Shown piece after piece: positions 37,113 through 47,600 of a stretch of DNA of 64,000 nt. The position numbers were made by a program, and so were the translations under genes. The notes under the pieces are model-generated. The model ran no database searches. It had not been told where the DNA came from and was given only the letters and a program-made list of their open reading frames with translations. Position 1 is the first letter of the stretch, and each line of letters opens with the position of its first letter. The DNA is taken from positions 62,001-126,000 of the IMG/VR virus record IMGVR_UViG_3300033064_000964. One strand, written 5' to 3'. This DNA comes from a virus.

Positions 37113-40100
37113 TGGCGGTCAAGGACCACACCAACCACTTCGACGCGCTTGAGTCGGCCCCTACCCCGGCCGACTTGCGAGTGCCGAACACCGTGTCCCG
37201 CTCGCCGGGGACTGGTGAGCGTGCCTTCATTGGTGTCGTCGCTGAGTCCGGCAAGCCGGTCCTCGACGCAGAGCTGAACCTGCACCAGAACGCTCAGTGG
37301 ATGGAGGACTACCTCCTTCGTCGCTGGCAGACCCCTTCGGGCTGGCTCCGGGGGCGCACACACCTCGATGCCTACTGCGACTGGAGCCTGGAGACGGCTC
37401 CTGCTGGCGTCACCGACGATTCTGGCCTCGTAGACCCCGGTGGCTCCGCAGGTTCGGCGGGCTCTGGTGGCTCTGGTGGCTCTGGTGGATCAGCGGGTGG
37501 TGGTGGCCCCCTCATCGCCGACGACGGGACGCTCCTGGACTCCGTGATTCTTCCGAGGCTCGAAGCCACGGTGGCCGGGCATCCGGTGGTGGTCGAGTAC
37601 ACGAACACGAAGACGCCGGGCTACAACCTCATCGGCCTGACACCCGCGAAGATCTACGACGGCACGAACGCGACGGTGAAGCGCACCGACATGATCTTCC
37701 TGGAGGTCTGGCGGTCACTGGTGGCCCCCTCGCCCTTCGCCACGGGTCAGATCCAGATCGTTGCCTTCGCTTCCCTGATCGCTGGTGACCTTGTTCGCAT
37801 CAACGGCATCGCCCTGACGGCTGTGGCGGGGGCTCCGGGCCTCAACCAGTTCCAGATCGGTGCGAGCAACGACATCACGGCCACGAACATCGCCACGGCG
37901 ATCAACCTGGTCGCCAACTCGTTCGACCTCATCGTGACGGCCCGTCCGACGACCAACGTGGTCCTCCTGACGGCTGACCTGCCCGGAGCTGGCGATGTCA
38001 TCAGCCAGACGGGCAACTTCATCACCCTGTCCGTAACGGTCGCCACCGTGGGGGCTATGGTCGTCTCCGGGGCCACGCTGGTCGGGGGTGCTGACCGCCC
38101 GAACAAGCCGAGCAGCGAGCAGGACAAGATCTACCGGCACGGCAACGTGCTGTCCCCCAGCCCCGTCTGGCTCGACGACGAGATGGTCGATCCCATCATC
38201 GCGGTCGAGAGCAGCCAGCGCATCCAGCTCCACTACCGCATCCGCACGACGAGCGACGCCGAGGCCCTCAACTACAAGAAGCACCCGGACGGCTTCTCGA
38301 ACCTCATCGCAGGTGGTGGCCCGAACGACGCGGCCATCTTCGCGCAGGGCAACCGTGCCGTCCCGGTGTGGGCTGGCAACGGCGTGGACACCGTGTCCTA
38401 CCCCTTCGTCCCCGCCGACAAGACGAGCACATGGCTCCAGTCCTCTGCCGTGTCCTTCGGCTGGGAAGACGACGGCCTGTACGTCGCGGGTGACGGGTCG
38501 GCAACCTCCGCAGCGAACCTCGGGGCCATCGACGGTTTCGTGTTCGCCATCCCCATCGCGTTCGTTCACCGGCACAACAACGTCAGCGACATGCTGGCGG
38601 GCTTCAAGGGCTTCGACCCGGAGAGCAACGCCAACGGTGCCCCGATGTACGCCCACACCGGCTACGTCGGCCCGCTGGGCAACATCCCGGCTGGTGACTC
38701 CGACCGCCCGGACGGCGAGTTCGCCAACGTCATCACGCAGCAGAACATCCTGGACCTCCGCAGGCACGTCGTCTTCCCCGGAGTGGACCTCGCGGCAGAG
38801 CTGAAGTACCAGGTCCAGAGCCTCATGGATGGCAACCTGCGAACCTGGTCGGTGGACACCGCCAGCAAGCAGACCCTCGGTGGTGACTCCGGGGATGCCT
38901 CGACCCGTTACCTCATCTGCAACGAGGTCGGTCGCACGGAGTCCGAAGGTGCGACGCCCCCTCTGGCGGGTGAGAACACCGAGCGGGGCGAGCTGATCCG
39001 CAGCTACGACCACATCTGCCGGAGGTTTGCTGACCAGCCCATCGTGGAACGGGTCGTCGTCGCCTTCTGGCCGGGTGACCGCAACGGAGCCCCCGTGGCT
39101 CCGGGTACGGACAACCCCGGCAAGTACATCAGCCCCAAGGCTGGTGGTGGCACGATGACGGCCCTCTGGTACGAGGGCGACACGCTCAACCTCGACCTGG
39201 AGTTCCTCAACTCCACGACCCTCGGCGGCATGTTCGACAGCCGCCCGGGTGCGGGCACGGGTGGCGGCGGCTCCGGCACGGGCATCCCGGACCAGAACTT
39301 CCTTCAGTTCGCTCCGGCGGGCACGGTCATCACCGATGTCCTCAACGCCTGGCACGACGACGGCCACTACGACCAGGTGACCAACCAGAACGTGCAGCTC
39401 GGCATCATCAAGGGCCTGGGCACGACGCACCTCCAGGTCACCATCGACGCCAACGACACGGTGACCACAGAGGGGCAGCCCATCGCCGGACCGAACATCG
39501 AGCACAAGATGGTCGGCTCGGACGTGGCTGGTGCTCCCCCGGTGGCTCCTGCGAACTTCGGTTCGCCTCGACGCATCTTCCTGGAGGTCGAGATCACCTA
39601 CCCCATCGGGGTGGGGACGACCGACACCCCGGACCACGAGGTCATCCCGGACCTGGGCGTCTACACGGACAGCGTGCTGACGGTCACTGGCCCCGGCCCG
39701 CTCATCGAGAACGACGTGCTCCAGCGGCCCGCCGACTTCGAGAACCTGCTGGCAGCCCGCTACCGCAGTGGCTTCCGCGAGGTGCAGTCGGAGTACGTGG
39801 CGAACGACACCATCAACCACGCGGCTCCTCTGGCTGGAACGGCCATCGGGGTGGCGACGGTCGAGCAGATCGTCTCGCTGGACCGCAGCACCTTGCGGTT
39901 CCCCCGCCGGGTGTGGAGCAACGACAATGGAACCGGGCTGTACGTCAACGACGTACCCGGAGCGGCAGTCCAGACGGTCGATGTCCCCAACTCGGAGCTG
40001 GGTTCTTCCAGCCGCCTCATCCAGCTCGCCGGGGGCGGGGGCATTCCCCTCTCGGGAGTGGGTCACACGCTCTGCGACATCCGGTACTTCGCACAGGACC

Positions 40101-40873
40101 CGATCCCGAACTACGGGGTCAACGGCGGCGGCTACCAGATCGCCTACTACTTCCGCTCCAACTCGCCGCAGACGGCGGGCACCAAGGAGGGCGACATCAC
40201 CTCCACGGGCGACGGCACCTTGCCGACGACCTTGGTAGTGGAGCCTCTGCTCGCCAGCCCTAGCGTCTGGACCGGGCAGGTCGGGATGGGTGGTCACGAG
40301 CTGGCCTTCCCCTACGAGTCGCCTCTGGACCAGATCCCCATCAACGATGGGACGACGGTTCCGGCGGGCTCGCAGCAGATCAGCGGGACGACGGAGGAGT
40401 GGTACTTCGCAGCGACGGCAGAGGTCGCGCTCGACCACTTCGACGCGGATACCGGGTTGCTCAACCTGCACGCCTTCGTGCAGCAGGACATCCAGAACGA
40501 CCAGGAGTTCGGCGGACCGGACAACGACAAGAAGCCCCGGAAGGATGCGGAGTTCAGGGCCTACTACCCGTTCGCGGATGACGAGTCCTACCGCCCCACC
40601 GTGTTCGCGCAGCCCTTGTTCGGGGCGACGCGGCACAAGTCGTTCACCCCGTTCCTGGCAAGGGCGACGGCTGACGTGCCCGGAGTCGCTGGTGGGCTCC
40701 TGTTCCGCAAGTCGGAGCTGCTGCTCATCGTCCTCTCGCGGTTCGCTGAGCTGGACGACGAGAACAACGTGCGGTTCATCGACCCGCAGAGCAGCAACAG
40801 GACGCTGGCGGCGGTCTACCGGACCCGCAACCTTCTTCTGACCGTGGGAGATCGCACATGCCTCGGAAGCTGA
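37112..40873 (+). CDS. Tail fibre/structural protein, paralog of the 51811-58059 product
   Basis: A 1253-residue protein from ATG 37112 (TGATG with the endonuclease stop). Its first 600 residues share an ordered set of motifs with the 2082-residue product at 51811-58059: GKPVLDAELNL (here GKPPLDAELNL), FLEVWRSLVAPSP, a Y-R-I-R segment, HPDGFSN, IDGFVFAIPIAFVHR, QQNILDLRRHV and a G-x-L-R-T segment. This copy has two insertions: a Gly-Ser linker (residues about 110-132), and about 110 residues (residues about 210-330; LVRINGIALTAVAGAPG ... GADRPNKPSS) of a beta domain between FLEVW and the Y-R-I-R segment. The C-terminal half is beta-rich and unrelated to the paralog by eye. A fibre or baseplate-peripheral role is likely. 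It overlaps the next gene by 16 bases. Confidence 0.65.
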   Translation: MAVKDHTNHFDALESAPTPADLRVPNTVSRSPGTGERAFIGVVAESGKPVLDAELNLHQNAQWMEDYLLRRWQTPSGWLRGRTHLDAYCDWSLETAPAGVTDDSGLVDPGGSAGSAGSGGSGGSGGSAGGGGPLIADDGTLLDSVILPRLEATVAGHPVVVEYTNTKTPGYNLIGLTPAKIYDGTNATVKRTDMIFLEVWRSLVAPSPFATGQIQIVAFASLIAGDLVRINGIALTAVAGAPGLNQFQIGASNDITATNIATAINLVANSFDLIVTARPTTNVVLLTADLPGAGDVISQTGNFITLSVTVATVGAMVVSGATLVGGADRPNKPSSEQDKIYRHGNVLSPSPVWLDDEMVDPIIAVESSQRIQLHYRIRTTSDAEALNYKKHPDGFSNLIAGGGPNDAAIFAQGNRAVPVWAGNGVDTVSYPFVPADKTSTWLQSSAVSFGWEDDGLYVAGDGSATSAANLGAIDGFVFAIPIAFVHRHNNVSDMLAGFKGFDPESNANGAPMYAHTGYVGPLGNIPAGDSDRPDGEFANVITQQNILDLRRHVVFPGVDLAAELKYQVQSLMDGNLRTWSVDTASKQTLGGDSGDASTRYLICNEVGRTESEGATPPLAGENTERGELIRSYDHICRRFADQPIVERVVVAFWPGDRNGAPVAPGTDNPGKYISPKAGGGTMTALWYEGDTLNLDLEFLNSTTLGGMFDSRPGAGTGGGGSGTGIPDQNFLQFAPAGTVITDVLNAWHDDGHYDQVTNQNVQLGIIKGLGTTHLQVTIDANDTVTTEGQPIAGPNIEHKMVGSDVAGAPPVAPANFGSPRRIFLEVEITYPIGVGTTDTPDHEVIPDLGVYTDSVLTVTGPGPLIENDVLQRPADFENLLAARYRSGFREVQSEYVANDTINHAAPLAGTAIGVATVEQIVSLDRSTLRFPRRVWSNDNGTGLYVNDVPGAAVQTVDVPNSELGSSSRLIQLAGGGGIPLSGVGHTLCDIRYFAQDPIPNYGVNGGGYQIAYYFRSNSPQTAGTKEGDITSTGDGTLPTTLVVEPLLASPSVWTGQVGMGGHELAFPYESPLDQIPINDGTTVPAGSQQISGTTEEWYFAATAEVALDHFDADTGLLNLHAFVQQDIQNDQEFGGPDNDKKPRKDAEFRAYYPFADDESYRPTVFAQPLFGATRHKSFTPFLARATADVPGVAGGLLFRKSELLLIVLSRFAELDDENNVRFIDPQSSNRTLAAVYRTRNLLLTVGDRTCLGS
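37439..37506 (+). repeat. Gly-Ser repeat tract within a fibre gene
   Basis: Imperfect repeats of GGTGGCTCT-like units encode a Gly/Ser/Ala linker of about 23 residues (GGSAGSAGSGGSGGSGG and onward). It resembles the tract at 33816 and again joins two globular parts of a fibre-type protein. Confidence 0.85.
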
Positions 40874-43800
40874 ATCCCGGCACCCTGACGACGGGGCACG
40901 GCAAGGCGGCCCCTGACGAGATCGCCCTTCGTCCCGAACTGACGGGCGCAGGTCTGGCCGGTCCTGGGCCGAACATCGGGGAGATCCAGCAGACGATCCC
41001 CTCGCTGCCTGGTCAGCTCGCCGTGCAGTCGGTCATCGCCCACATCGACGACCCCAAGCAGGCCCACACCGCCTCGGCCATCGAGCACGACGGGCACCCG
41101 GACATCTTGTGGTCCACCAACGTCGAGGGGGCTCTGGACGAGCTGATCGGCACGGTGCTGAAGCGTCCGCCCATGCTCGGTGAGTGGTCGCCGGACACGA
41201 CCTTCTCCGGCATCACGGACTGGGGCTCCTTGAAGCTCCGCGACGGTGGCCTGGAGAACTACGCTGCCCTGACGTTCACCGACGCCACGGTGCAGAACGA
41301 CGCGAACGTCTACCCCTACCTCCTCAGCGAGACGGGGCCGCCTCGGGACACAGAGTTCGCCGTCCCGATGACCGACCCCCGCACGGACCACCAGTTCAAC
41401 TGGGGCATGGACTCGCTCGGCGAGCCCGGCATGGGCTACGGGCGTGCCCACATGGGGGCCTACACCCGCGACGGCGGTGGGGCTGCTGTCCCACCCCTGC
41501 CCATCTTCCGCTCTGGAAGAATCTTCCCCCGTCCGGCAGCCTTCGATGCGACCACGGGCCGCAACGAGCGTGCCCCGGTGACCGTCTCCGGCAACATCTT
41601 CCCGGCCGACCGGGGAGTGCTGGCCCTCATCCACTTCGTCGTGCCCCGTGGTGCGAGCGTGGCTGCCTCGTTCCTGGCACAGCCACTTGTCTCCGACGAG
41701 ACGGCCCACCTGTCCACTCAGGGGCGGGTGGTCGCGGCCATTCTGCTCGGCAACGGCATCCTCGGCGACAAGTGCCACGGGGTCGATCCCTGTGCCGATG
41801 CCCACCTCTGCGACGGCGACCCCGGCGGCATCTTCGGCCCCGGTGTGGATGCAAGCGGCAACTACGACCCCTTCCAGTTCCCCGGCAGGGCGAGCGGTCA
41901 GTACGACCTGCTGGAGCTGCACCTGGGCGTCAACTCTGCTGCACAGGCCCTCAAGGTCCCGTGGAACGACCTCGACGGCGACACGGTGGCAGGAGCCCAG
42001 CGGACGCCCACGGCAGTCATCCCGGCACCTGGTCAGGTACGCCTCGGCACCGACCCCGACGCAGCTCCCCTGCTCCCGGTGGTCCCGAACGGCATCCCCA
42101 TCCTCGGCGGCACCGCTGCCTGCTTCACGGCTGTTATCGGAGCCCAGCCGGGCAGCTTGACCCTCCCCATCCTCGGGGATGCCGTCATCCGGTCATCGAA
42201 CTTCTTCCGCTACCGCTTGCCGGTACTGAAGGACTACTCGCCTGCGACCGGGTTGAAGTGGACGCCCAGAGGCGAAGTTCCCACAACCACGTTCGAGACG
42301 AGCAGGTTCTTCGACGTGGCTACCCCCTCGTCTGCCACCTACGAGGACGGCACGCCAGTCGTAGGCGGCCTCCTGCGGTCGGCAGGGGTCTACGACGACT
42401 TCGACGAGGACTACTGGGTCTGGCAGATCGCCCGGTACCGGCAGACGTTCCTGATGCCCTCCATCGCGGCGAACAACGTCCGCGACGAGGCGGGCACCTA
42501 CATGCTCGTCCACTTCAAGCGGGAGACGGATTTCGAGTCCTTCGTCCGCGATGCTGTCTTCCCGTGGGACACCCCGGTCCCCTACGAGGTCTACGGAGCG
42601 TCCATCGTGGATGCCCCCGAGGACATCGACAACCTGGCGAACGACTGGCCCGCAGCGACGGTCCCGGTGGCCCCGAACGGTCCGGCTCCGGCCTACGGCT
42701 ACGCCGCGAATCCGTGGCACAACATCCGCAACCGCATCTTCATGGACCCGAATGGGGTGAACCTCCCGGGGGTCACTTCGGACACCCTGACGTGGACCTC
42801 TGCCTCTGCTCCGGGTGGCGGGACAGAAGAGGTCGTCTGGGTGTCGGGCATCGCCTACTTCACGCCCCGCGACATCACCACAGGAGCACCCAGCGTTCGG
42901 ATCACCGAATGCGACATCACCCTCGCAGCAGGCTTCTGGAGTTCGTACCGCACGGACTACGCCGACCTGGAGACGTGGCCGACCATCGGCCCGGCTGTAG
43001 TGGCTTCGCAGAACCCGGCGATGGTGGCAACGGCTCCGTGGGGCTACGGCCCCGATGGTGGGCTGGCGAGTTCCCTGACCGTCCCGGTGAACCCGAACCC
43101 GGCCATCGGCTTCATCCCGGCCACGACCTACCAGGATCAGTTCCGGCTCGAAGTACCGTTCACGCACCTGGGCGGCAACGTCGGCGGGGCCTTCACCGAC
43201 GCCAACGCCCCGCTGGACGCCGATCCCCTGGTGCTGGCCCTGCCCTCCCCCATCGAGCTGCTGGGTGACAACCTCGACCCGTCCTTCTCCAGCAACGCGG
43301 TCGTGCGAGTCCACTTCCGCCGTCCGCTCAACCACATCGCCGCCAACTCCACGAACCTGCCGCACACGGCGGCGGACGGTCACGGCTACCTCTTGACCCA
43401 CACCGACGCAGGCACGGTGCTGCTGCACACGACCCGGTGGGACGCTGCGAACAGGGTCGGGGACTACGGCAACTTCCTGGTCGGCGGTGCTGGGGCCATC
43501 GAGTTCAACACGCCTCTCAAGGACTACACCGAGAGGTTCCTGGACGAGGGCCATCGCTACGTCGCCGATGCCCCGGCGGGCATCAACGGCACCGGCCCCT
43601 ACACGGCAGCCACCATCGCGGCCCTCGATGGCCCCGGCATGGGTGGATGGGCTGGTGGTCCGGTAGAGACCCCGGTGCGTGTCTCGCTGGCGAACGCTCC
43701 GTGGAGCGGGTCCTCGTGGTTGCTGCAAGGACACCACCTCCTCGACCTGTCGGGGGCGACCCTGAGCCACGACGCTCTCCAGGTGGCTGGGCTGCCTGAC

Positions 43801-44553
43801 CGGAACCCGCAGATCAAGGACGTGAACACCGTCCCGTTCCCCTCGGCAGGGGTGCTCATCTACCCGAGGACCAACTACGCGGTGGGGCACTTCCCGGTGA
43901 CGGTGACTCACATCACGGCGGTTCAGTTCGACTACAGCGGAGCGGTGGGGCAGCGCACCTACATCCGGTGCTTCGATGCGGCCTTCTCCAACCACGCGAC
44001 TCCGGTGGCCGTGGCAGGGAAGTCGGATCTGCTGGTCCGACTCGATGGCATCACCCTTGCCGACATCCTCTACGCAGCCCCCGGCCCTGGTGGTCTGAAC
44101 GCTTCCCGCATCGCCGTGGCTCTCAAGGTGCCCGGCCTGACGACGTGGATGGACGCGGGGCGGCAGGATGGTGCAGGACCGAGCAAGCAGGACAACCTGC
44201 TGGACGGTGCTGGCTGCCTGGTGCTCGGGAACGAGACCTACACGTTCACCGACCCGGTGACGGGGTACAAGGGCTGCTACCTCAAGATCAACGTCGGCCC
44301 CGTGGCAGGCCTGTTCATCAACCCGGCCCTGTGGTCGAGCTACACCGCTGGCTCGCCTCTGGGCGAGGCTCCGGTGCTCGTCAAGGTGTCGATGGACCAG
44401 GGGGCTCTGTCCTACAACCTGGAGCACCGGGCCACTGGCGTCGGTACCTTCGAGGGTGGCCCTGCCAAGCCTGGTGGCGAGTCCGACCAGGTGCGCGGCC
44501 TGTTCACCATGCGGCTGGTACACCCCGCCGATACCCTGATCGCGTCCGACTGA
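40858..44553 (+). CDS. Tail fibre protein
   Basis: A 1231-residue protein starting inside the end of the upstream gene. Residues 59-98 contain a segment often seen near the N-terminus of phage tail fibres: AHIDDPKQAHTASAIEHDG followed by STNVEGALDELIGTV, matching the usual aH..D...AHdASAI ... tdVq.ALdeL pattern. The remainder is beta-rich with many Gly, Pro, Asn and aromatic residues, including a Cys-containing loop (residues about 303-316, CHGVDPCADAHLC) that could bind metal or be disulfide-linked. No hydrolase motif can be assigned. A 48-base gap with promoter-like sequence follows. Together with the genes on either side it probably makes up the receptor-binding apparatus. Confidence 0.68.
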   Translation: MPRKLNPGTLTTGHGKAAPDEIALRPELTGAGLAGPGPNIGEIQQTIPSLPGQLAVQSVIAHIDDPKQAHTASAIEHDGHPDILWSTNVEGALDELIGTVLKRPPMLGEWSPDTTFSGITDWGSLKLRDGGLENYAALTFTDATVQNDANVYPYLLSETGPPRDTEFAVPMTDPRTDHQFNWGMDSLGEPGMGYGRAHMGAYTRDGGGAAVPPLPIFRSGRIFPRPAAFDATTGRNERAPVTVSGNIFPADRGVLALIHFVVPRGASVAASFLAQPLVSDETAHLSTQGRVVAAILLGNGILGDKCHGVDPCADAHLCDGDPGGIFGPGVDASGNYDPFQFPGRASGQYDLLELHLGVNSAAQALKVPWNDLDGDTVAGAQRTPTAVIPAPGQVRLGTDPDAAPLLPVVPNGIPILGGTAACFTAVIGAQPGSLTLPILGDAVIRSSNFFRYRLPVLKDYSPATGLKWTPRGEVPTTTFETSRFFDVATPSSATYEDGTPVVGGLLRSAGVYDDFDEDYWVWQIARYRQTFLMPSIAANNVRDEAGTYMLVHFKRETDFESFVRDAVFPWDTPVPYEVYGASIVDAPEDIDNLANDWPAATVPVAPNGPAPAYGYAANPWHNIRNRIFMDPNGVNLPGVTSDTLTWTSASAPGGGTEEVVWVSGIAYFTPRDITTGAPSVRITECDITLAAGFWSSYRTDYADLETWPTIGPAVVASQNPAMVATAPWGYGPDGGLASSLTVPVNPNPAIGFIPATTYQDQFRLEVPFTHLGGNVGGAFTDANAPLDADPLVLALPSPIELLGDNLDPSFSSNAVVRVHFRRPLNHIAANSTNLPHTAADGHGYLLTHTDAGTVLLHTTRWDAANRVGDYGNFLVGGAGAIEFNTPLKDYTERFLDEGHRYVADAPAGINGTGPYTAATIAALDGPGMGGWAGGPVETPVRVSLANAPWSGSSWLLQGHHLLDLSGATLSHDALQVAGLPDRNPQIKDVNTVPFPSAGVLIYPRTNYAVGHFPVTVTHITAVQFDYSGAVGQRTYIRCFDAAFSNHATPVAVAGKSDLLVRLDGITLADILYAAPGPGGLNASRIAVALKVPGLTTWMDAGRQDGAGPSKQDNLLDGAGCLVLGNETYTFTDPVTGYKGCYLKINVGPVAGLFINPALWSSYTAGSPLGEAPVLVKVSMDQGALSYNLEHRATGVGTFEGGPAKPGGESDQVRGLFTMRLVHPADTLIASD

Positions 44554-44564
44554 TGCGGTGGGGA

Positions 44565-44572
44565 GCCTATAG
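44565..44572 (+). promoter_or_regulatory. Candidate late promoter, GCCTATAG
   Basis: The 48-base gap before the beta-helix tail spike contains GCCTATAG, 37 bases upstream of ATG 44602, the same distance as the element at 18838. Imperfect complementary arms (TGCGGTGG and CCACGCA) flank it and could fold into a hairpin. Confidence 0.45.
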
Positions 44573-44601
44573 CCACGCAGAGGCAGACGGAGTGAAGTCT
44601 G

Positions 44602-47600
44602 ATGGCTGATTACCCACTGACGAAGCTGGAGAAGGCGCTCGCCCGCCGGGCGTCGTCGTCAGCGTCGAAGCCCGCATGGCAAGAGCTGATGGAGCGGTAC
44701 GACACCGTGCCGTCATCCAAGTCGGTCCAGGCCCCCGATGCCATCACGGGCTTCAGCGGCTCGTGGGCCGCCAGCTACGACCTGGGTGGCTCGCTGCGGG
44801 ACATGACGGTCGGGGAGAGCCCCGCGCAGATCCAGCGACGCACGAACTTGCTGGGCCAGCCCGGCATGGGCGAGATCAACTTCCGCCCCTACGACCACGG
44901 CACCAACCGGCACGGCAAGTACGGCCCCAGCCTCCTCGGCCACCCCATCTCCTTCCAGGTGGTCGGCCCGACCGCGAAGACCCGTGGGCTGGTCCACCAG
45001 TGGTTCATCACCGAGGCGGGCAACGTCGATACGTTGAACCTCGACGTGGGCGCGGACATCAACTCGAAGTCCATCACTCCGAGCCCCCTCCCGGCGGGTG
45101 CGGACACCATCGGGGAGATCTACGGCTTCACGGCGATCCCGGAGGGTGGGCTCTACATCGTCGTCACGATGACGGGCTCTGAGGGCGTCGTCACCGACAA
45201 CGGTGCGTTTGCCCCCGGCACGGATGGTGGGCTCGGCGATGGGTTCATCGGTGAGGACGATGGGGGTGCCCCCATCGGAGCGGGTGCCCGTCTGGCGGTC
45301 ATCCCCCGCACGGAGTCGGTGAAGTACGAGATCTTCCGCGTCACGGCCATGACGCCGACGACTCTGGTGCTCGACAACGCCAAGCGGCTGTCCACCTACT
45401 TCGACTACAACATCGGAGCGAACGCCCCGGTCATCCGGGCCATCACCATCATCCGGCCCGCAGCGACGCGACTGGTGGCGGTCCCCGGTTCCGGCAGCGT
45501 GCAGGGGGGCGAGCAGACGTTCGCCTTCGTGCCCCCGGTGACGGCCCTCAACGCGGACTGGCAGCCCGTCTACGCATCGGCCACTGGCACAGGTCTCTTT
45601 GACCCGTGGACCAGTGCCAAGAACCTGGACACGAACCCCGCGTGGGGCTTCGCAGCCGACGCCAAGGACTACGGCCAGGCGGTCGTGCTCCCGATTCCGG
45701 CCCCCGTCAACCGAGGACAGGGACGGCTCCAGGGCATCAACGGGGAGGCCCCACAGCAGCTCCCACTCGGTCGTTTCCGTCTCATCCTGGATGCGGCGAG
45801 CTACTTCGGCAGCACGCTCGACATCGGCAAGATCATCCGCATCTATGACATCCGGCGAGTGCTGGATGGTGACTGGGAGACCATCGCGTCCGCTCCGGCG
45901 ACCCATCGGGGTCGGCCCCTCCTGGATCGGATGCTCGGCTACTTCGAGATCTTCAACACAGGCAACGCCGATCAGGGCGTCGGGGCGAACAACTTCTACG
46001 ACCTGAAGTTCGTCTCGCAGGTTGATCCCGACACGGGCGTCCCCTTCTTCGGTGCTGGCACGAACTTCGTGATGGCGACTGGCAGTGGAGCCGGACAGGA
46101 AGTCCGGTTCCAGTGGACGGTCCATGAGCCCATCTCGACTCTGTGGACTGACCGCTACCTGCACCCGACCCGGCTTGACTCAGCCCGGCTGAAGAACCTC
46201 ATCGACCCCCGCTGGGTCAAGCCGACCTTGAAGGGTCGGGAACTGACCGACATGGCCGGTCACCAGGCGATGCCTGACCGGGCCATCTTCGATACGAGTT
46301 CGAGCAGTGCTGGTGTTGCGGGCGGCAACGCGAATCCGGGCAACCTGCTGGACCTCGGTTTCCGGGTGGTCTTGTTCCCCGCCAAGGTCATCGGAGCCCC
46401 TACGACATCCCTGGTGCCGGACTTCGACAACCCCATCGACGCGAATGAGGTGGTCCTCGACCCGACGAAGCTGGATGAGAACCAGTTCATCGAGGTGGAC
46501 TACTCCGCAGGGCTCGTTCACCTGTCCCACCCGCCCGTGGTGGGCAGCCAGCTCGTCCCGCTCGCAGGAATCCTGACGGCGGACGACAACCCCCGTGGCG
46601 AGGCCGTGTTCTTCGCTGCCTGCGTGCCCTTCAGCCGCGAGCCCGGCCAGATGGGCGTGAACCCTCGTCTGACGGCGGGACGAAGCCTTGACCGTGCGGG
46701 GAGCTTCTGTGGGCTGGACAGCCCGGAGCCCGTGGATGTCTACGGTGGTCGCATCTTCTGGCCGGGAGACAACCAGACGATCAACAGCGGGCCACAGCGC
46801 ACCATCCAGTTGAACGTGGAGCTGGGTCCCATCGACCTGCCCTTGACGGGCTTCGTGGACGTGCTGATCGGGGATCACAACCCGGCGGGCGATCCCCTCT
46901 TCTCCAACTCCGATGAGGAACGGCTCTGCACCTTCGGCTACAGCACCGTCAACTACAACGACGTGGGCCACGGTGGTCGGACGACCCTGGAGGGGACGTT
47001 CGGCGGTGGTGACCAGACGGGTCCGGCGAGCTACGTCGTCGTGCCTGCCACCACCCCGGTCACGGTGGTCCTCCGCAAGAACATCGTCCTGCCGAACACC
47101 CTGGACGGCCGCACTGGCACCGACTACCAGTTCGACACGACCTACGGCTACGCCAAGCGGCCTGCAACGCTGCGCTTCACGCATGGCGATCTGACCCCTG
47201 AGCACGACGGCTCGGTCAGCATCTCGACGAAGGACCCCCGCACGGACGCCCACGAGGCGCTCTTCAGCGAGCTGTTCTCGTCCTGGTGCATCAGCGGTGG
47301 CATCAACTCGACGGTTCTGCCGTCCGTTGGAGCGACGCTGCACTTCAGCGAGGCGGTCGTGCTCATCCAGGGCATCCGCACCGTCATGCCCGAGCAGGAC
47401 TTGGTGCTCGGTGTGGTGGCTGGCCCTCCGGCGTCCCGGTACGTCTACATCGACGGCAGCACCCCGGCTTGCCCGGTCTGGGCCAGCACGACTGTACTGC
47501 CCCTGCCCACCGACAACGACGTGCTCATGGCGTCGTACACGCACGCAGGCGGGAACATCCAGACGCTCATCGACCTCCGCGACCCGCTCGTGGACATCGA

